Assembly: GCF_046254905.1 (NCBI RefSeq)
Contig: NZ_CP158016.1
Coordinates: 372,001-436,000 of the forward strand
Length of the DNA: 64,000 nt
Direction: 5' to 3'
DNA from: Pseudaeromonas aegiceratis
GTDB lineage: Bacteria > Pseudomonadota > Gammaproteobacteria > Enterobacterales > Aeromonadaceae
A model generated the notes under the pieces. That model did no database searches and was not told where the DNA came from. It was given only the letters and a program-made list of their open reading frames with translations. Position numbers and translations under genes: made by a program. Positions 18,910-29,548 of this stretch are shown piece after piece; position 1 is the stretch's first letter; every line of letters begins with the position of its first letter.

Positions 18910-19057
18910 TCTTGATGACGCAATGTCTGCTGAGTGACCACACAGATTGCCTGAATTGAAATGTAGAGAGAGCAAAGCGATGTTTGTTTTGGCTCTGGAC
19001 GGAGTAAGCAGGACCGCCACATTGGCGCTCAGCTTCGCCGGCTCAGCTTCGCCAAGA

Positions 19058-19102
19058 ACAAAATTCGTTGCAGCGCGTAGCGCTGCACAGCACGAATTTT
19101 GT
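19058..19102 (+). repeat. inverted repeat in the 16S-tRNA spacer
   Basis: Arms ACAAAATTCGT (19058-19068) and ACGAATTTTGT (19092-19102) enclose a second hairpin GCAGCGC-GTA-GCGCTGC (19070-19086). The right arm runs two bases into the tRNA-Glu gene. Upstream, CTCAGCTTCGCC occurs twice with a 14-base period (19028-19053). Probably a processing or spacer-recombination structure. Confidence 0.6.
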
Positions 19103-19176
19103 CCCCTTCGTCTAGAGGCCTAGGACACCGCCCTTTCACGGCGGTAACAGGGGTTCGAATCCCCTAGGGGACGCCA
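19101..19176 (+). tRNA. gltT: tRNA-Glu (anticodon UUC)
   Basis: 76 bases from GTCCCCTTCGTCTAGAGG to a genome-encoded CCA. The acceptor stem GTCCCCT/AGGGGAC, anticodon arm CCGCC-CTTTCAC-GGCGG and T-arm AGGGG-TTCGAAT-CCCCT all pair. Located in the 16S-23S spacer, as in the E. coli tRNA-Glu type rRNA operons. It is the only spacer tRNA. Confidence 0.97.
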
Positions 19177-19238
19177 TTCATGCGTTGAGAATGCAGAGCT
19201 AAGAAGCTAATTCTTACCTCTGTTTTCTTCGTGAAAAC

Positions 19239-19251
19239 TGCTCTTTAACAA
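19239..19251 (+). promoter_or_regulatory. spacer boxA
   Basis: TGCTCTTTAACAA, a second boxA between tRNA-Glu and 23S, as in E. coli rRNA operons, for reloading of the antitermination complex. Confidence 0.8.
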
Positions 19252-19377
19252 TCTGGAAAGCTGATTCAAAAGTTCTAAATACTGTTACAAGTGTCTTGGA
19301 ACTTCTTGGCGAAAACAAAGTTGTAACACAGTCCTTGTGTGCGACGTCGAGAGTCGAAAGACTTCTTGGGGTTGTAT

Positions 19378-22266
<2,889 letters not shown>

Positions 22267-22339
22267 ACAACACCCAAGAGGTCTTAGACCTTGTAGCAGT
22301 GTTAGTAGAACAGAATTCAGCTTTTCGGATTACGATTTA

Positions 22340-22457
22340 TGCTTGGCGGCAATAGCGCAGTGGACCCACCTGTTCCCATGCCGAACACAGAAGTGAAACG
22401 CTGTAGCGCCGATGGTAGTGTGGCATTCGCCATGTGAGAGTAGGACACCGCCAGGCA
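22340..22457 (+). rRNA. rrf: 5S ribosomal RNA
   Basis: About 118 bases starting TGCTTGGCGGCAATAGCG and ending CGCCAGGCA; the ends pair as helix I. The central CCATGCCGAACACAGAAGTGAAACG is characteristic. Single copy, followed by two terminators. Confidence 0.96.
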
Positions 22458-22470
22458 CCCAATATGAAGT

Positions 22471-22504
22471 AAAAAGGCCTCTTGAACTCAAGAGGCCTTT
22501 TTAT
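22471..22504 (+). terminator. rRNA operon terminator T1
   Basis: Stem AAAAAGGCCTCTTG / CAAGAGGCCTTTTT with a 4-base loop and T-run, 13 bases after 5S rRNA. Confidence 0.92.
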
Positions 22505-22521
22505 TGGTTTGAATAGACAGC

Positions 22522-22556
22522 AAAAAGGCCTCCCGTTTTCGGGGGGCCTTTTTGTT
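22522..22556 (+). terminator. rRNA operon terminator T2
   Basis: Second intrinsic terminator, stem AAAAAGGCCTCCCG / CGGGGGGCCTTTTT with a TTTT loop, then GTTTGC. The tandem arrangement resembles E. coli rrnB T1-T2. Confidence 0.9.
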
Positions 22557-22608
22557 TGCACACCACAACTTGCTTGCTGATCGGCGCAAGCGGTCTGCCG
22601 GTAGGCGA

Positions 22609-22815
22609 TCAGTGCGCGCTGCGCTGCGGTCCCATATTGGAAGCGCTGATGTAATAGCGCGGCTGACCCTCCTGACAAACCTTCACCTTCGCCATGATCT
22701 TACCTTCCACGGTAAACTCCCAGTCTTGCTTGAAACGGGGCACCTTGGCTCCAAGGTTATGCAGGTACTCCGTGAACAGGTAAGCACTTGAGATTTCGGT
22801 AAGATGTAATTCCAT
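22609..22815 (-). CDS. hypothetical protein, 68 residues
   Basis: Small protein beginning MELHLTEISSAYLFTEYL, which I do not recognise. The start at 22815 has a good ribosome binding site (GAGGT, 8 bases before ATG). The frame stays open upstream to 23202, but that part would overlap ppnP in antisense and has no further ribosome binding site, so the short version is preferred. It is mixed alpha/beta with one cysteine and a basic centre (KIMAKVKVCQEGQPRYY). It converges on the rRNA terminators. No function assigned. Confidence 0.6.
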   Translation of the reverse strand: MELHLTEISSAYLFTEYLHNLGAKVPRFKQDWEFTVEGKIMAKVKVCQEGQPRYYISASNMGPQRSAH

Positions 22816-23132
22816 CAGGGGTACCTCGACAATGGAACAGAGCGTTGGGTTGAGTCTGCCGGCGACTGGCGCCTCTTTAAGGCTAGTCTCGCCGTAGGGT
22901 TTTTCCAGCTGGCACCGTTTGCATGTTGCGAAACTGTTAACCGTCTTCCAGGATTTTTTGACGTTATCGGCTTGAGTCATCCGACTGGATAAGGCTATTC
23001 TCGCCCCTGGGTTCTGAACGCAAGATGAATCTGTGGTGTTACTTTCTTTTCTTTCGATCAAAGTGTGATCAACGGCCCATTTGCCGCGGGACGAAAGAGG
23101 GTGACAGCCGTACTCGCTGACAAGGATGCATG
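22816..23132. other. intergenic region before ppnP
   Basis: 317 bases of lower GC content between two divergent genes. It must hold the promoters of both, but I see no convincing pair of hexamers. GATCA occurs twice, ten bases apart (near 23058 and 23068), within CGATCAAAGTGTGATCAACG; its meaning is unknown. Confidence 0.5.
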
Positions 23133-23417
23133 ATGCTGCAAGTAAACGAATATTTTGATGGTAAGGTGAAGTCCATCGGGTTTGCCGATGGCGCGGATGC
23201 ACGGGCTACCGTGGGGGTGATGGCTCCGGGTGAATACACCTTCAACACCGGGGCCCCTGAGGTTATGGTGGTGATCCGGGGTGCGCTGACCGTGTTGCTG
23301 CCCGGCCAGAGTGACTGGGTGACCTTTGCCTCCGGCCAGCAGTTTGATGTGCCTGGCAACAGCAGCTTCCAGCTGCAGGTGGCCATGGATACCGCCTATC
23401 TGTGCGAGTACAAGTAA
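23133..23417 (+). CDS. ppnP: pyrimidine/purine nucleoside phosphorylase PpnP
   Basis: 94 residues starting MLQVNEYFDGKVKSIGF, matching E. coli PpnP (YaiE, DUF1255) along its whole length. A small cupin-fold enzyme that phosphorolyses several nucleosides to base and ribose-1-phosphate in the cytoplasm. Two ATG codons are adjacent (23130, 23133); the second fits the family and gives a 7-base spacing from AAGGA. Monocistronic, closed by its own terminator. Confidence 0.95.
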   Translation: MLQVNEYFDGKVKSIGFADGADARATVGVMAPGEYTFNTGAPEVMVVIRGALTVLLPGQSDWVTFASGQQFDVPGNSSFQLQVAMDTAYLCEYK

Positions 23418-23435
23418 GCCGAACGTGATGGATAG

Positions 23436-23467
23436 AAGAAGGGCCTGCATTGCAGGCCCTTCTTGTT
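23436..23467 (+). terminator. ppnP terminator
   Basis: Stem AAGAAGGGCCTGCA / TGCAGGCCCTTCTT (23436-23464) followed by GTT. It lies between the convergent ppnP and rnb and is symmetrical enough to serve both. Confidence 0.85.
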
Positions 23468-23488
23468 ATGGTGCGCCGACGGGTTGGC

Positions 23489-25540
23489 TTAGGGGGCGTC
23501 GTCCACCAAGGGCTCGGCGGCGGCGGCCGGGGCCGTCGCTTCTGCCTCGAACAGCTCCTGCTCCATCTCGGTGACGGACTCTTCCCGGGTGGTGATATCC
23601 ACCGGCTGGGCCAGGGTGGCCACCAGGGAGCGGGTGGCCTCGATGGCATCCTTGAGTACTACCTCAACCTGTTGGCCCAGCTCGAACAGCGGCTGCTTGT
23701 CCAGGCGCACCTGGCCATCGTCCCAGCTGCACTCCAGCCGCTTCTTATCCCGGCAGATCTGCCCGGCCGGTACGAAGGCCACGGCGCCATTGTCCTGCAG
23801 GCGCACCTTGATACCCCCCCGCACGATATCGATGATCTCCGCCGGGAACACCTGGCCAGTGGCGACGGCAGGCGCCAGGAAGCGCACATACAGCCAGTCG
23901 GCGATGTCGCGCTCCGCCAGGCGGTTGAGGCGGCGGGCATCGGTCAGGATCTGGGTCAGCGGCTCTTCCGGACAGGCGGGCACCGGGGTACCGGCCAGCA
24001 GCGCCTTGATGATGCGGTGGTTGACCATGTCGCCGTACTTGCGGATGGGTGAGGTCCAGGTGGCGTAGGCCGGCAGGCCCAGGCCGAAGTGCGGGCCCGG
24101 CAGGGCGGACATCACAGAGTAGGTCTGGAAGCGGCGGATGCGGCTGTCCAGGTAGGGGGTCGGCTGGGCGTCCATCCAACGGCGCAGCTGGCAGAAGCCC
24201 GGCAGGGTATTGATGGACTCATCATGCCAGGGGGCATTGTGCAGGGTCAGCAGCTCCATGGCCCCGCTCAGCTTCTCGGGATCAAAACCGGCATGCACGT
24301 TGAAGATGCCGTAGCCCGGGGTCTGAGTGAGGAACTGGCCGGCACAGATGTTGGCGGCGATCATGGCTTCTTCCACCATGCGGTTGGCCAGACGACGGGG
24401 TTCCACGTGAATGGCCACCACCTCGCCGGCCTCGTTCAGCTCGAAGGCGTAGTCCGGTCTGTCCTTGAACATCAGGGCATGCTCGGTGCGCCAGGCCTGA
24501 CGGGCGAGGGTGATGCCCTGCAGCAGCTTGAGCTGGCCGGCGATCACCTCGTTGGGGGTGAACTCGGCGCTCTGGCCCTGCTCCAGGTAGTCGGAAACCT
24601 GGTCGTAGATCAGGCGGCCCTGGGAGCGGATATTGGCGGCAAAGAAGCGGAACTGGCCCAGGGCGCCGTCGGCGGCGATGTCCAGCTGGCAGCAGAGCAC
24701 CGGCCGCTCCTCGCCTTCCTTGAGGGAGCACAGCTCATCGCTCAGGGTGCGTGGGATCATGGGGATGTTGCGGCCCGGCAGGTAAACGGTGAAGGCGCGC
24801 TTGGCGGCTTCCAGATCCAGCGGGCTGCCCGCCTCCAGGTAGGCGGTGGGATCGGCGATGGCCACCCACAGCTTCCAGCCGTCGCCGGCTGGCTCGGCAT
24901 AGAGGGCATCGTCCATGTCCTTGGTGGAGGCACCGTCTATGGTGACAAACGGCAGGGCGGTGAGATCTTCCCGGGGCAGGCCTTCCTCATGATAGGACCA
25001 GCTCTCGGCCTCGTCAGGGGCCTGACGGGCCAGATCATGGCGGCGCAGCACCACCCACCAGGGGGCTTCCGGATCCTCGCCACGGCAGATGAGCTCACTG
25101 ATCTCGGCGGCATGGTTGCCGTCGGTCATGGCGTGGCGCTTGAGCCTGGCCACCACCCAGTCGCCTTCCTGGAACTGCTTCTCGTCCAGTCCCTTGATGG
25201 CGCGGGCGCGGATCATCTCCTTGAGTACCGGATGGTCCGGCACGACGTTCAGCCGATCCTTGATCAGCTTGATGCGGCCGACGAAGCGGGTCAGGAAGGG
25301 GGTGATCAGGGCATCGGGTTCCGCCTGTTCCTTTTCTCTCTCGGTGCGGATGACGGCGCTGATGCGATCGCCGTGCATCACCTTCTTCATCTGCATGGGC
25401 GGGATGAAGTAGCTCTCCCGGTTATCGGTCTCGAGGAAGCCAAAGCCCCGGTCGGAGGCACGGACCACCCCTTCCTTCTTGGGCAGATTTTCGCGCAGCT
25501 GTTGTTTGAGCTGCGCCAGCAACGGATTGTCTTGGAACAT
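23489..25540 (-). CDS. rnb: exoribonuclease II (RNase II)
   Basis: 683 residues; 3'-5' processive exoribonuclease degrading single-stranded RNA. N-terminal cold-shock domains (residues about 20-180), RNB catalytic domain (about 190-530) and C-terminal S1 domain. The metal-binding set D202, D208, D210 and D211 lies in TIDGASTKDMDDAL. The start MFQDNPLLAQLKQQL is nearly identical to E. coli Rnb. About 40 residues longer than E. coli (644), because of an acidic/alanine-rich tail after the S1 domain (EQELFEAEATAPAAAAEP). Confidence 0.97.
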   Translation of the reverse strand: MFQDNPLLAQLKQQLRENLPKKEGVVRASDRGFGFLETDNRESYFIPPMQMKKVMHGDRISAVIRTEREKEQAEPDALITPFLTRFVGRIKLIKDRLNVVPDHPVLKEMIRARAIKGLDEKQFQEGDWVVARLKRHAMTDGNHAAEISELICRGEDPEAPWWVVLRRHDLARQAPDEAESWSYHEEGLPREDLTALPFVTIDGASTKDMDDALYAEPAGDGWKLWVAIADPTAYLEAGSPLDLEAAKRAFTVYLPGRNIPMIPRTLSDELCSLKEGEERPVLCCQLDIAADGALGQFRFFAANIRSQGRLIYDQVSDYLEQGQSAEFTPNEVIAGQLKLLQGITLARQAWRTEHALMFKDRPDYAFELNEAGEVVAIHVEPRRLANRMVEEAMIAANICAGQFLTQTPGYGIFNVHAGFDPEKLSGAMELLTLHNAPWHDESINTLPGFCQLRRWMDAQPTPYLDSRIRRFQTYSVMSALPGPHFGLGLPAYATWTSPIRKYGDMVNHRIIKALLAGTPVPACPEEPLTQILTDARRLNRLAERDIADWLYVRFLAPAVATGQVFPAEIIDIVRGGIKVRLQDNGAVAFVPAGQICRDKKRLECSWDDGQVRLDKQPLFELGQQVEVVLKDAIEATRSLVATLAQPVDITTREESVTEMEQELFEAEATAPAAAAEPLVDDAP

Positions 25541-25570
25541 GCGGGGTCACCTGATTAAGAAACAGGAGGG

Positions 25571-25599
25571 ACTATACGGACTTGTGCTGGCAAAACCAA
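25571..25599 (-). promoter_or_regulatory. rnb promoter
   Basis: Read on the minus strand: TTGGTT (25599-25594), 17-base spacer, TATAGT (25576-25571), 31 bases before the rnb ATG. The -35 box sits just below the menE stop codon, so rnb can be expressed apart from the men operon. Confidence 0.65.
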
Positions 25600-25602
25600 G
25601 GC

Positions 25603-27000
25603 TCACTGCCCCGGCGCCGGTGCCGCCAGTTGCCGGGATGCCAGGGCGGCGAAGTCGCGGCGGGCTGGTTTGAGTCCGGTTTGTTGCGGCGGCCAGGCCA
25701 GCCAGCTGCGGGGCACCAGGTAGCCTGGCAGCCGCTGGCGCAACCAGCCTTCCAGATCGTCGACGGCGGCGCCGGGGTGCCACTGGATAAAGGCCACCGG
25801 CCTGTGCCCCCATTGGGCATCCGCCAGGGGCACCACCAGGGCCTGGGCCACATCCGGGTGTTCGATCAAGGCGGCCTCAATCTGCTCGGGCTGGATGTTT
25901 TCGCCACCGCAGACAAACTGGTTATCCAGCCGGCCGCAGACCTTTAGCTCGCCATCCACCGTCCACTCGCCCCTGTCCCGGGTGTGGAACCAGCCATCGG
26001 CATCCACCGGCAGCTCAAGACCGCTTGGCGTCTCATAGCCGGCAAACAGGGTCTCGCCCCGCACGCAGATCTCCCCCGCCTGCAGACAGACCTCGCGGCC
26101 GGGCAGGGGCCGGCCCACCACCTGGCTGTCGCTGCCGCAGAGGCGGGTACAGACCTGGGAGCCCATCTCGGAGAGACCGTAGCTCACCAAGGGAGAGAGC
26201 CCCTGGGCCTGGCAGGCGGCCACCAGGGCCTGGGGGATGGGGGCGCCCCCCAGCAGCAGGGCGCGCAGCCCGGTCTGGCTCAGTTGAAAGCCCGGCTCGG
26301 CCAGCAGACGCCACAGCTGAGTGGGCACCAGGGAGAGGTGGCTGATGAGATCCCGCCTGAGCTGATCCTTGAGGGGGACACTGGCATCGGGCAGCACCAC
26401 GGCGGCCCCGGCGGCAAAGCAGCGCAGCGGGATGGCAAAGCCCCCCACGTGATACAGGGGCAGGGAGAGCAGCCAGCCATCGCCCTGGGTGAGGGGGATC
26501 CGCTGGCGGCTGCCCTGGGCGTTGGCCAGGTGCTGGGCCAGGCTATGGACCACCACCTTGGCCTGACCGCTGCTGCCGGAGGTGAGCAGCTTGTTGGACA
26601 GGGCAGCGGGATCCAGCCGTGCGGCACCCTGGGGGGACCTGGCTTGCCAGTTTGGGGTAAGGTTCTGCCAGGGGCCGGCCAAGGGGCCGGCTTCCCGCCA
26701 CAGGGCCTGGATGGCCAATCGCTGGCACCAGGTCTGCTGGCTGGCCTCCGGCAGGGCCGGGTTGAGGGGGCAGAGGATGAGCTGTCGGCGCAGGGCGGCC
26801 CAGATGAGCAGCAGGGCCGGCAGACCGTTACGGGCAATCAGCCCCAGGGCGTCACCGGCCACCAGGCCGGCTGCGTCGAGCTGCTGGCCCAGGGCATTGA
26901 GCCGCTGATCCAGCTCGCCATAGCTGACGGGCTGACCGTCCAGATAGAGAGCGGGCCGTTCCGGGTGCTGGCTGGCGTGCTGGCGGATCGGGCAGATCAC
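25603..27000 (-). CDS. menE: o-succinylbenzoate-CoA ligase
   Basis: 465 residues, acyl-adenylate (ANL) superfamily. Activates o-succinylbenzoate to its CoA thioester with ATP in menaquinone synthesis. The AMP-binding P-loop TSGSSGQAK is at residues 140-148, YGLSEMGS marks the A5 motif, and a C-terminal KPARRDF lysine is the likely catalytic lysine. Starts four bases inside the end of menC. Last gene of the men operon. Confidence 0.95.
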   Translation of the reverse strand: MICPIRQHASQHPERPALYLDGQPVSYGELDQRLNALGQQLDAAGLVAGDALGLIARNGLPALLLIWAALRRQLILCPLNPALPEASQQTWCQRLAIQALWREAGPLAGPWQNLTPNWQARSPQGAARLDPAALSNKLLTSGSSGQAKVVVHSLAQHLANAQGSRQRIPLTQGDGWLLSLPLYHVGGFAIPLRCFAAGAAVVLPDASVPLKDQLRRDLISHLSLVPTQLWRLLAEPGFQLSQTGLRALLLGGAPIPQALVAACQAQGLSPLVSYGLSEMGSQVCTRLCGSDSQVVGRPLPGREVCLQAGEICVRGETLFAGYETPSGLELPVDADGWFHTRDRGEWTVDGELKVCGRLDNQFVCGGENIQPEQIEAALIEHPDVAQALVVPLADAQWGHRPVAFIQWHPGAAVDDLEGWLRQRLPGYLVPRSWLAWPPQQTGLKPARRDFAALASRQLAAPAPGQ

Positions 27001-27929
27001 GCCGGCCAGACTCGCTCCAGCAGGCTCATGTCCACCTGCTGGGTCTCAGGCGTCAGCAGGGAGCCGGCGAAGTAGCGCAGGGTATCGAGCCCCGGGGCCT
27101 GCTCCGGCGCCCATTCGCTGCTGAGCTGGGCCAGCAGCCGGTTGCCCAGCTGGGATTCGTAGCAGGAGGAGAGTATCACCTTGAGCCCCAGCTTCCTGGC
27201 CTTCTCCACCATGGCCTGGCACTTGGCCAGGCTGCCGATCAGGGTGGGCTTGATGATCAGGGCCTTGAGCTGGGGAAAGTTCTCCCAGCTGGCGTCCGTG
27301 CTCAGCAGCTCGTCCAGGGCCACCGGTATGCCGGTGTGGCCGGCCACCGCCTTGACGTCCTCGAAACGGGCGCAGGGATCTTCCACGTACTCCAGGTTGG
27401 CGGGGTTGAGGTGGCTCATGAAGGTCCAGGCCTCCTCCCGGGTCCAGCCCTGGTTGGCGTCCAGTATCAGCTTGAGCTTGGGGGAGAGGTTGCACAGTTC
27501 GCGGATCATGGCGATCTCGTCGCGCATGGCGTAGCGGGCCACCTTGAGCTTGGCCTTGCTGGGGTATTCGTACAGCCACTCCCGCCAGCCCCAGATGATC
27601 TCGTCCGGGCTGCCCAACAGCAGCAGGTAGGGGGAGTGGGGGGCGTGCATCTGTTTGGGCCAGTTGCGCTGGGCGCAGTCGAAACCAAACTGCACCGAGG
27701 GCAGTTGCGGTGCCAAGGTGCGACCCTGTTTGCTGCTCTTCAGGCAGAGGATGGCCTCCTCCTGCGCCTCGTCCAGCGTCTCCTTGGACAGGCCCGGCAG
27801 GGGGGCGATTTCGCCCCAGCTGTCACCCATGCGCAGCAACAGCCCCTCGCGCTCGGGCATCACCCGACCGCGAAACACCAGGGGTTGACCAAAAGGCAGA
27901 CGATAGCGGTACAGGGTCGCGTCCATCAT
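26997..27929 (-). CDS. menC: o-succinylbenzoate synthase
   Basis: 310 residues, enolase superfamily. Dehydrates SHCHC to o-succinylbenzoate. Catalytic lysine K127 or K129 (KAKLKV) and K227 (IIKPTL), and the metal ligands D157 (LILDANQ), E183 (YVEDPC) and D206 (VALDEL), are all present. Overlaps menB by four bases and menE by four bases. Confidence 0.96.
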   Translation of the reverse strand: MMDATLYRYRLPFGQPLVFRGRVMPEREGLLLRMGDSWGEIAPLPGLSKETLDEAQEEAILCLKSSKQGRTLAPQLPSVQFGFDCAQRNWPKQMHAPHSPYLLLLGSPDEIIWGWREWLYEYPSKAKLKVARYAMRDEIAMIRELCNLSPKLKLILDANQGWTREEAWTFMSHLNPANLEYVEDPCARFEDVKAVAGHTGIPVALDELLSTDASWENFPQLKALIIKPTLIGSLAKCQAMVEKARKLGLKVILSSCYESQLGNRLLAQLSSEWAPEQAPGLDTLRYFAGSLLTPETQQVDMSLLERVWPA

Positions 27930-28780
27930 GGATTCCGTTTGAATTTGGAAAAGTCAGGTTGCCGCTTCTGGTTAAAGGCGTTGCGGCCTTCCTGGCCCTC
28001 TTCTGTCATATAGAACAGCATGGTGGCATTGCCAGCCAGTTCCTGCAAGCCGGCCTGGCCGTCGCAGTCGGCGTTCATGGCCGCCTTCAGGCAGCGCAGG
28101 GCCATGGGGCTGTGCTGCAGCATCTCCCGGCACCAGCGCACCGTCTCCTTCTCCAGCTCCGCCAGGGGCACGACCGTGTTGACCAGACCCATCTCCAGCG
28201 CCTCGGCGGCGTCGTACTGGCGGCAGAGGAACCAGATCTCCCGGGCCTTCTTCTGCCCCACGATGCGGGCCATGTAGGAGGCACCCCAGCCGCCGTCAAA
28301 CGAGCCGACCTTGGGGCCGGTCTGGCCGAAGCGGGCGTTGTCGGCGGCTATGGTGAGATCACAGAGCATGTGCAGCACATGACCGCCACCGATGGCGTAG
28401 CCCGCCACCATGGCCACCACCGGCTTGGGGCAGGTGCGGATCTGGCGCTGGAAGTCCAGCACGTTGAGGTGATGGGTGCCTTCCTCGTCCTGATAGCCGC
28501 CGTAATCCCCCCGCACCTTCTGATCGCCGCCGGCGCAGAAGGCCTGTTCGCCCGCGCCGGTGAGAATGATGGCGCCGATGCCGGCATCGAAGCGGGCATC
28601 GGACAGCGCCTGGATCATCTCCTGCACGGTGCGGGGACGGAAGGCGTTGCGCACCTGGGGCCGGTTGATGGTGATCTTGGCGATGCCCTCCTCGCTCTTG
28701 TGATAGAGGATGTCGGTGAAGTCGCCGCTGCAGTCATGCCAGTGATAGGGGGCGTACCAGTCGGGTTCTTGTGGGCGCAT
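27926..28780 (-). CDS. menB: 1,4-dihydroxy-2-naphthoyl-CoA synthase
   Basis: 284 residues, crotonase superfamily. Cyclises o-succinylbenzoyl-CoA to 1,4-dihydroxy-2-naphthoyl-CoA. Oxyanion-hole segments CAGGDQK and AGYAIGGGHVLHMLCDL and the TGPKVGSFDGGWG block are present. No Asp replaces the bicarbonate-binding glycine, as in the type I bicarbonate-dependent enzymes. Nine bases after menH. Confidence 0.97.
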   Translation of the reverse strand: MRPQEPDWYAPYHWHDCSGDFTDILYHKSEEGIAKITINRPQVRNAFRPRTVQEMIQALSDARFDAGIGAIILTGAGEQAFCAGGDQKVRGDYGGYQDEEGTHHLNVLDFQRQIRTCPKPVVAMVAGYAIGGGHVLHMLCDLTIAADNARFGQTGPKVGSFDGGWGASYMARIVGQKKAREIWFLCRQYDAAEALEMGLVNTVVPLAELEKETVRWCREMLQHSPMALRCLKAAMNADCDGQAGLQELAGNATMLFYMTEEGQEGRNAFNQKRQPDFSKFKRNP

Positions 28781-28789
28781 GGGCTCTCT

Positions 28790-29548
28790 CTACAAAGTGG
28801 GTGATGAAATCGGCTGGCCCGCCAGCCAGTGATGTAGCCAGCGGGCGACAAATTCGGGGTTGCCCCGGTGGGCGTTGTGGCCGGCATCCGGCACCGCCTG
28901 CCGGTTCAGCTTGGGTTGCACGGCGGCCAGCCGGGTGGCGATGGCGGCAAACTTGCCGTCCTGCTGGCCATACAGGTAGGCCAGGGGCAGGCGGGTCCCG
29001 GCCAGCCAAGGGGCCAGATCCGGCTGGCGGGCTAGGCTGGTGGCGCAGTAGGTGCGGGCCAGCCTCCGGCCGTCATTCTGCCGACGGGCTTCGATCAGTT
29101 GGATACGCTGGGCATCGCTCAACTCGGCAAACACCGGCTGCCGGTACCAGTCTTCCAGCACCGTCGCCAGGGGGTCGCGGTAGAAGCGGCGGGCCCAGAG
29201 CGCGTCCTGTCTGGCCCGCTCCCGTCGCTCGGCCTGGCTCACCAGTCCGGGATGGGCGCCTTCCAGGATCAGGCTCTGCAGGCCGGGGGCGCCGGCGGCG
29301 GCGTGATACAGGGCCAGGCGGCCGCCCAGGGAATAGCCCAGCAGGTGATAGCGGCGGATGCCTTCGGCCTGCAGCCGGGCGTTCAGCCAGGCCGGGAAGT
29401 CCGCCAGGCGGCGCAGGGGGCGGGCGGCCTCCCGGCCGTGGCCGGGCAGATCCAGCGCCAGGGCGTCCACCCCGGGCAGGCACGCCAGTAGCGGTTGCCA
29501 GTCTTGGCGGTCCCCCAGCAGGCCGTGGAGCAGCACCAGCTCAGCCAA
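28790..29548 (-). CDS. menH: SHCHC synthase (alpha/beta hydrolase)
   Basis: 252 residues. 2-succinyl-6-hydroxy-2,4-cyclohexadiene-1-carboxylate synthase, which eliminates pyruvate from the MenD product. Nucleophile Ser73 in GYSLGG, C-terminal catalytic His in AGHNAH and an upstream Asp in YGQQDGKF complete the triad. Overlaps the end of menD by eight bases, suggesting coupling. Confidence 0.93.
   Translation of the reverse strand: MAELVLLHGLLGDRQDWQPLLACLPGVDALALDLPGHGREAARPLRRLADFPAWLNARLQAEGIRRYHLLGYSLGGRLALYHAAAGAPGLQSLILEGAHPGLVSQAERRERARQDALWARRFYRDPLATVLEDWYRQPVFAELSDAQRIQLIEARRQNDGRRLARTYCATSLARQPDLAPWLAGTRLPLAYLYGQQDGKFAAIATRLAAVQPKLNRQAVPDAGHNAHRGNPEFVARWLHHWLAGQPISSPTL

Noticed and set aside
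22816..23202. N-terminal extension of the 68-residue protein to a 197-residue version
   Set aside because: It would overlap ppnP in antisense, has no ribosome binding site, and the extra part looks non-coding.
24089..25558. 489-codon frame opposite rnb
   Set aside because: Antisense to a fully convincing RNase II; composition (Gly, Leu, His, Gln) is what complementary GC-rich codons give.
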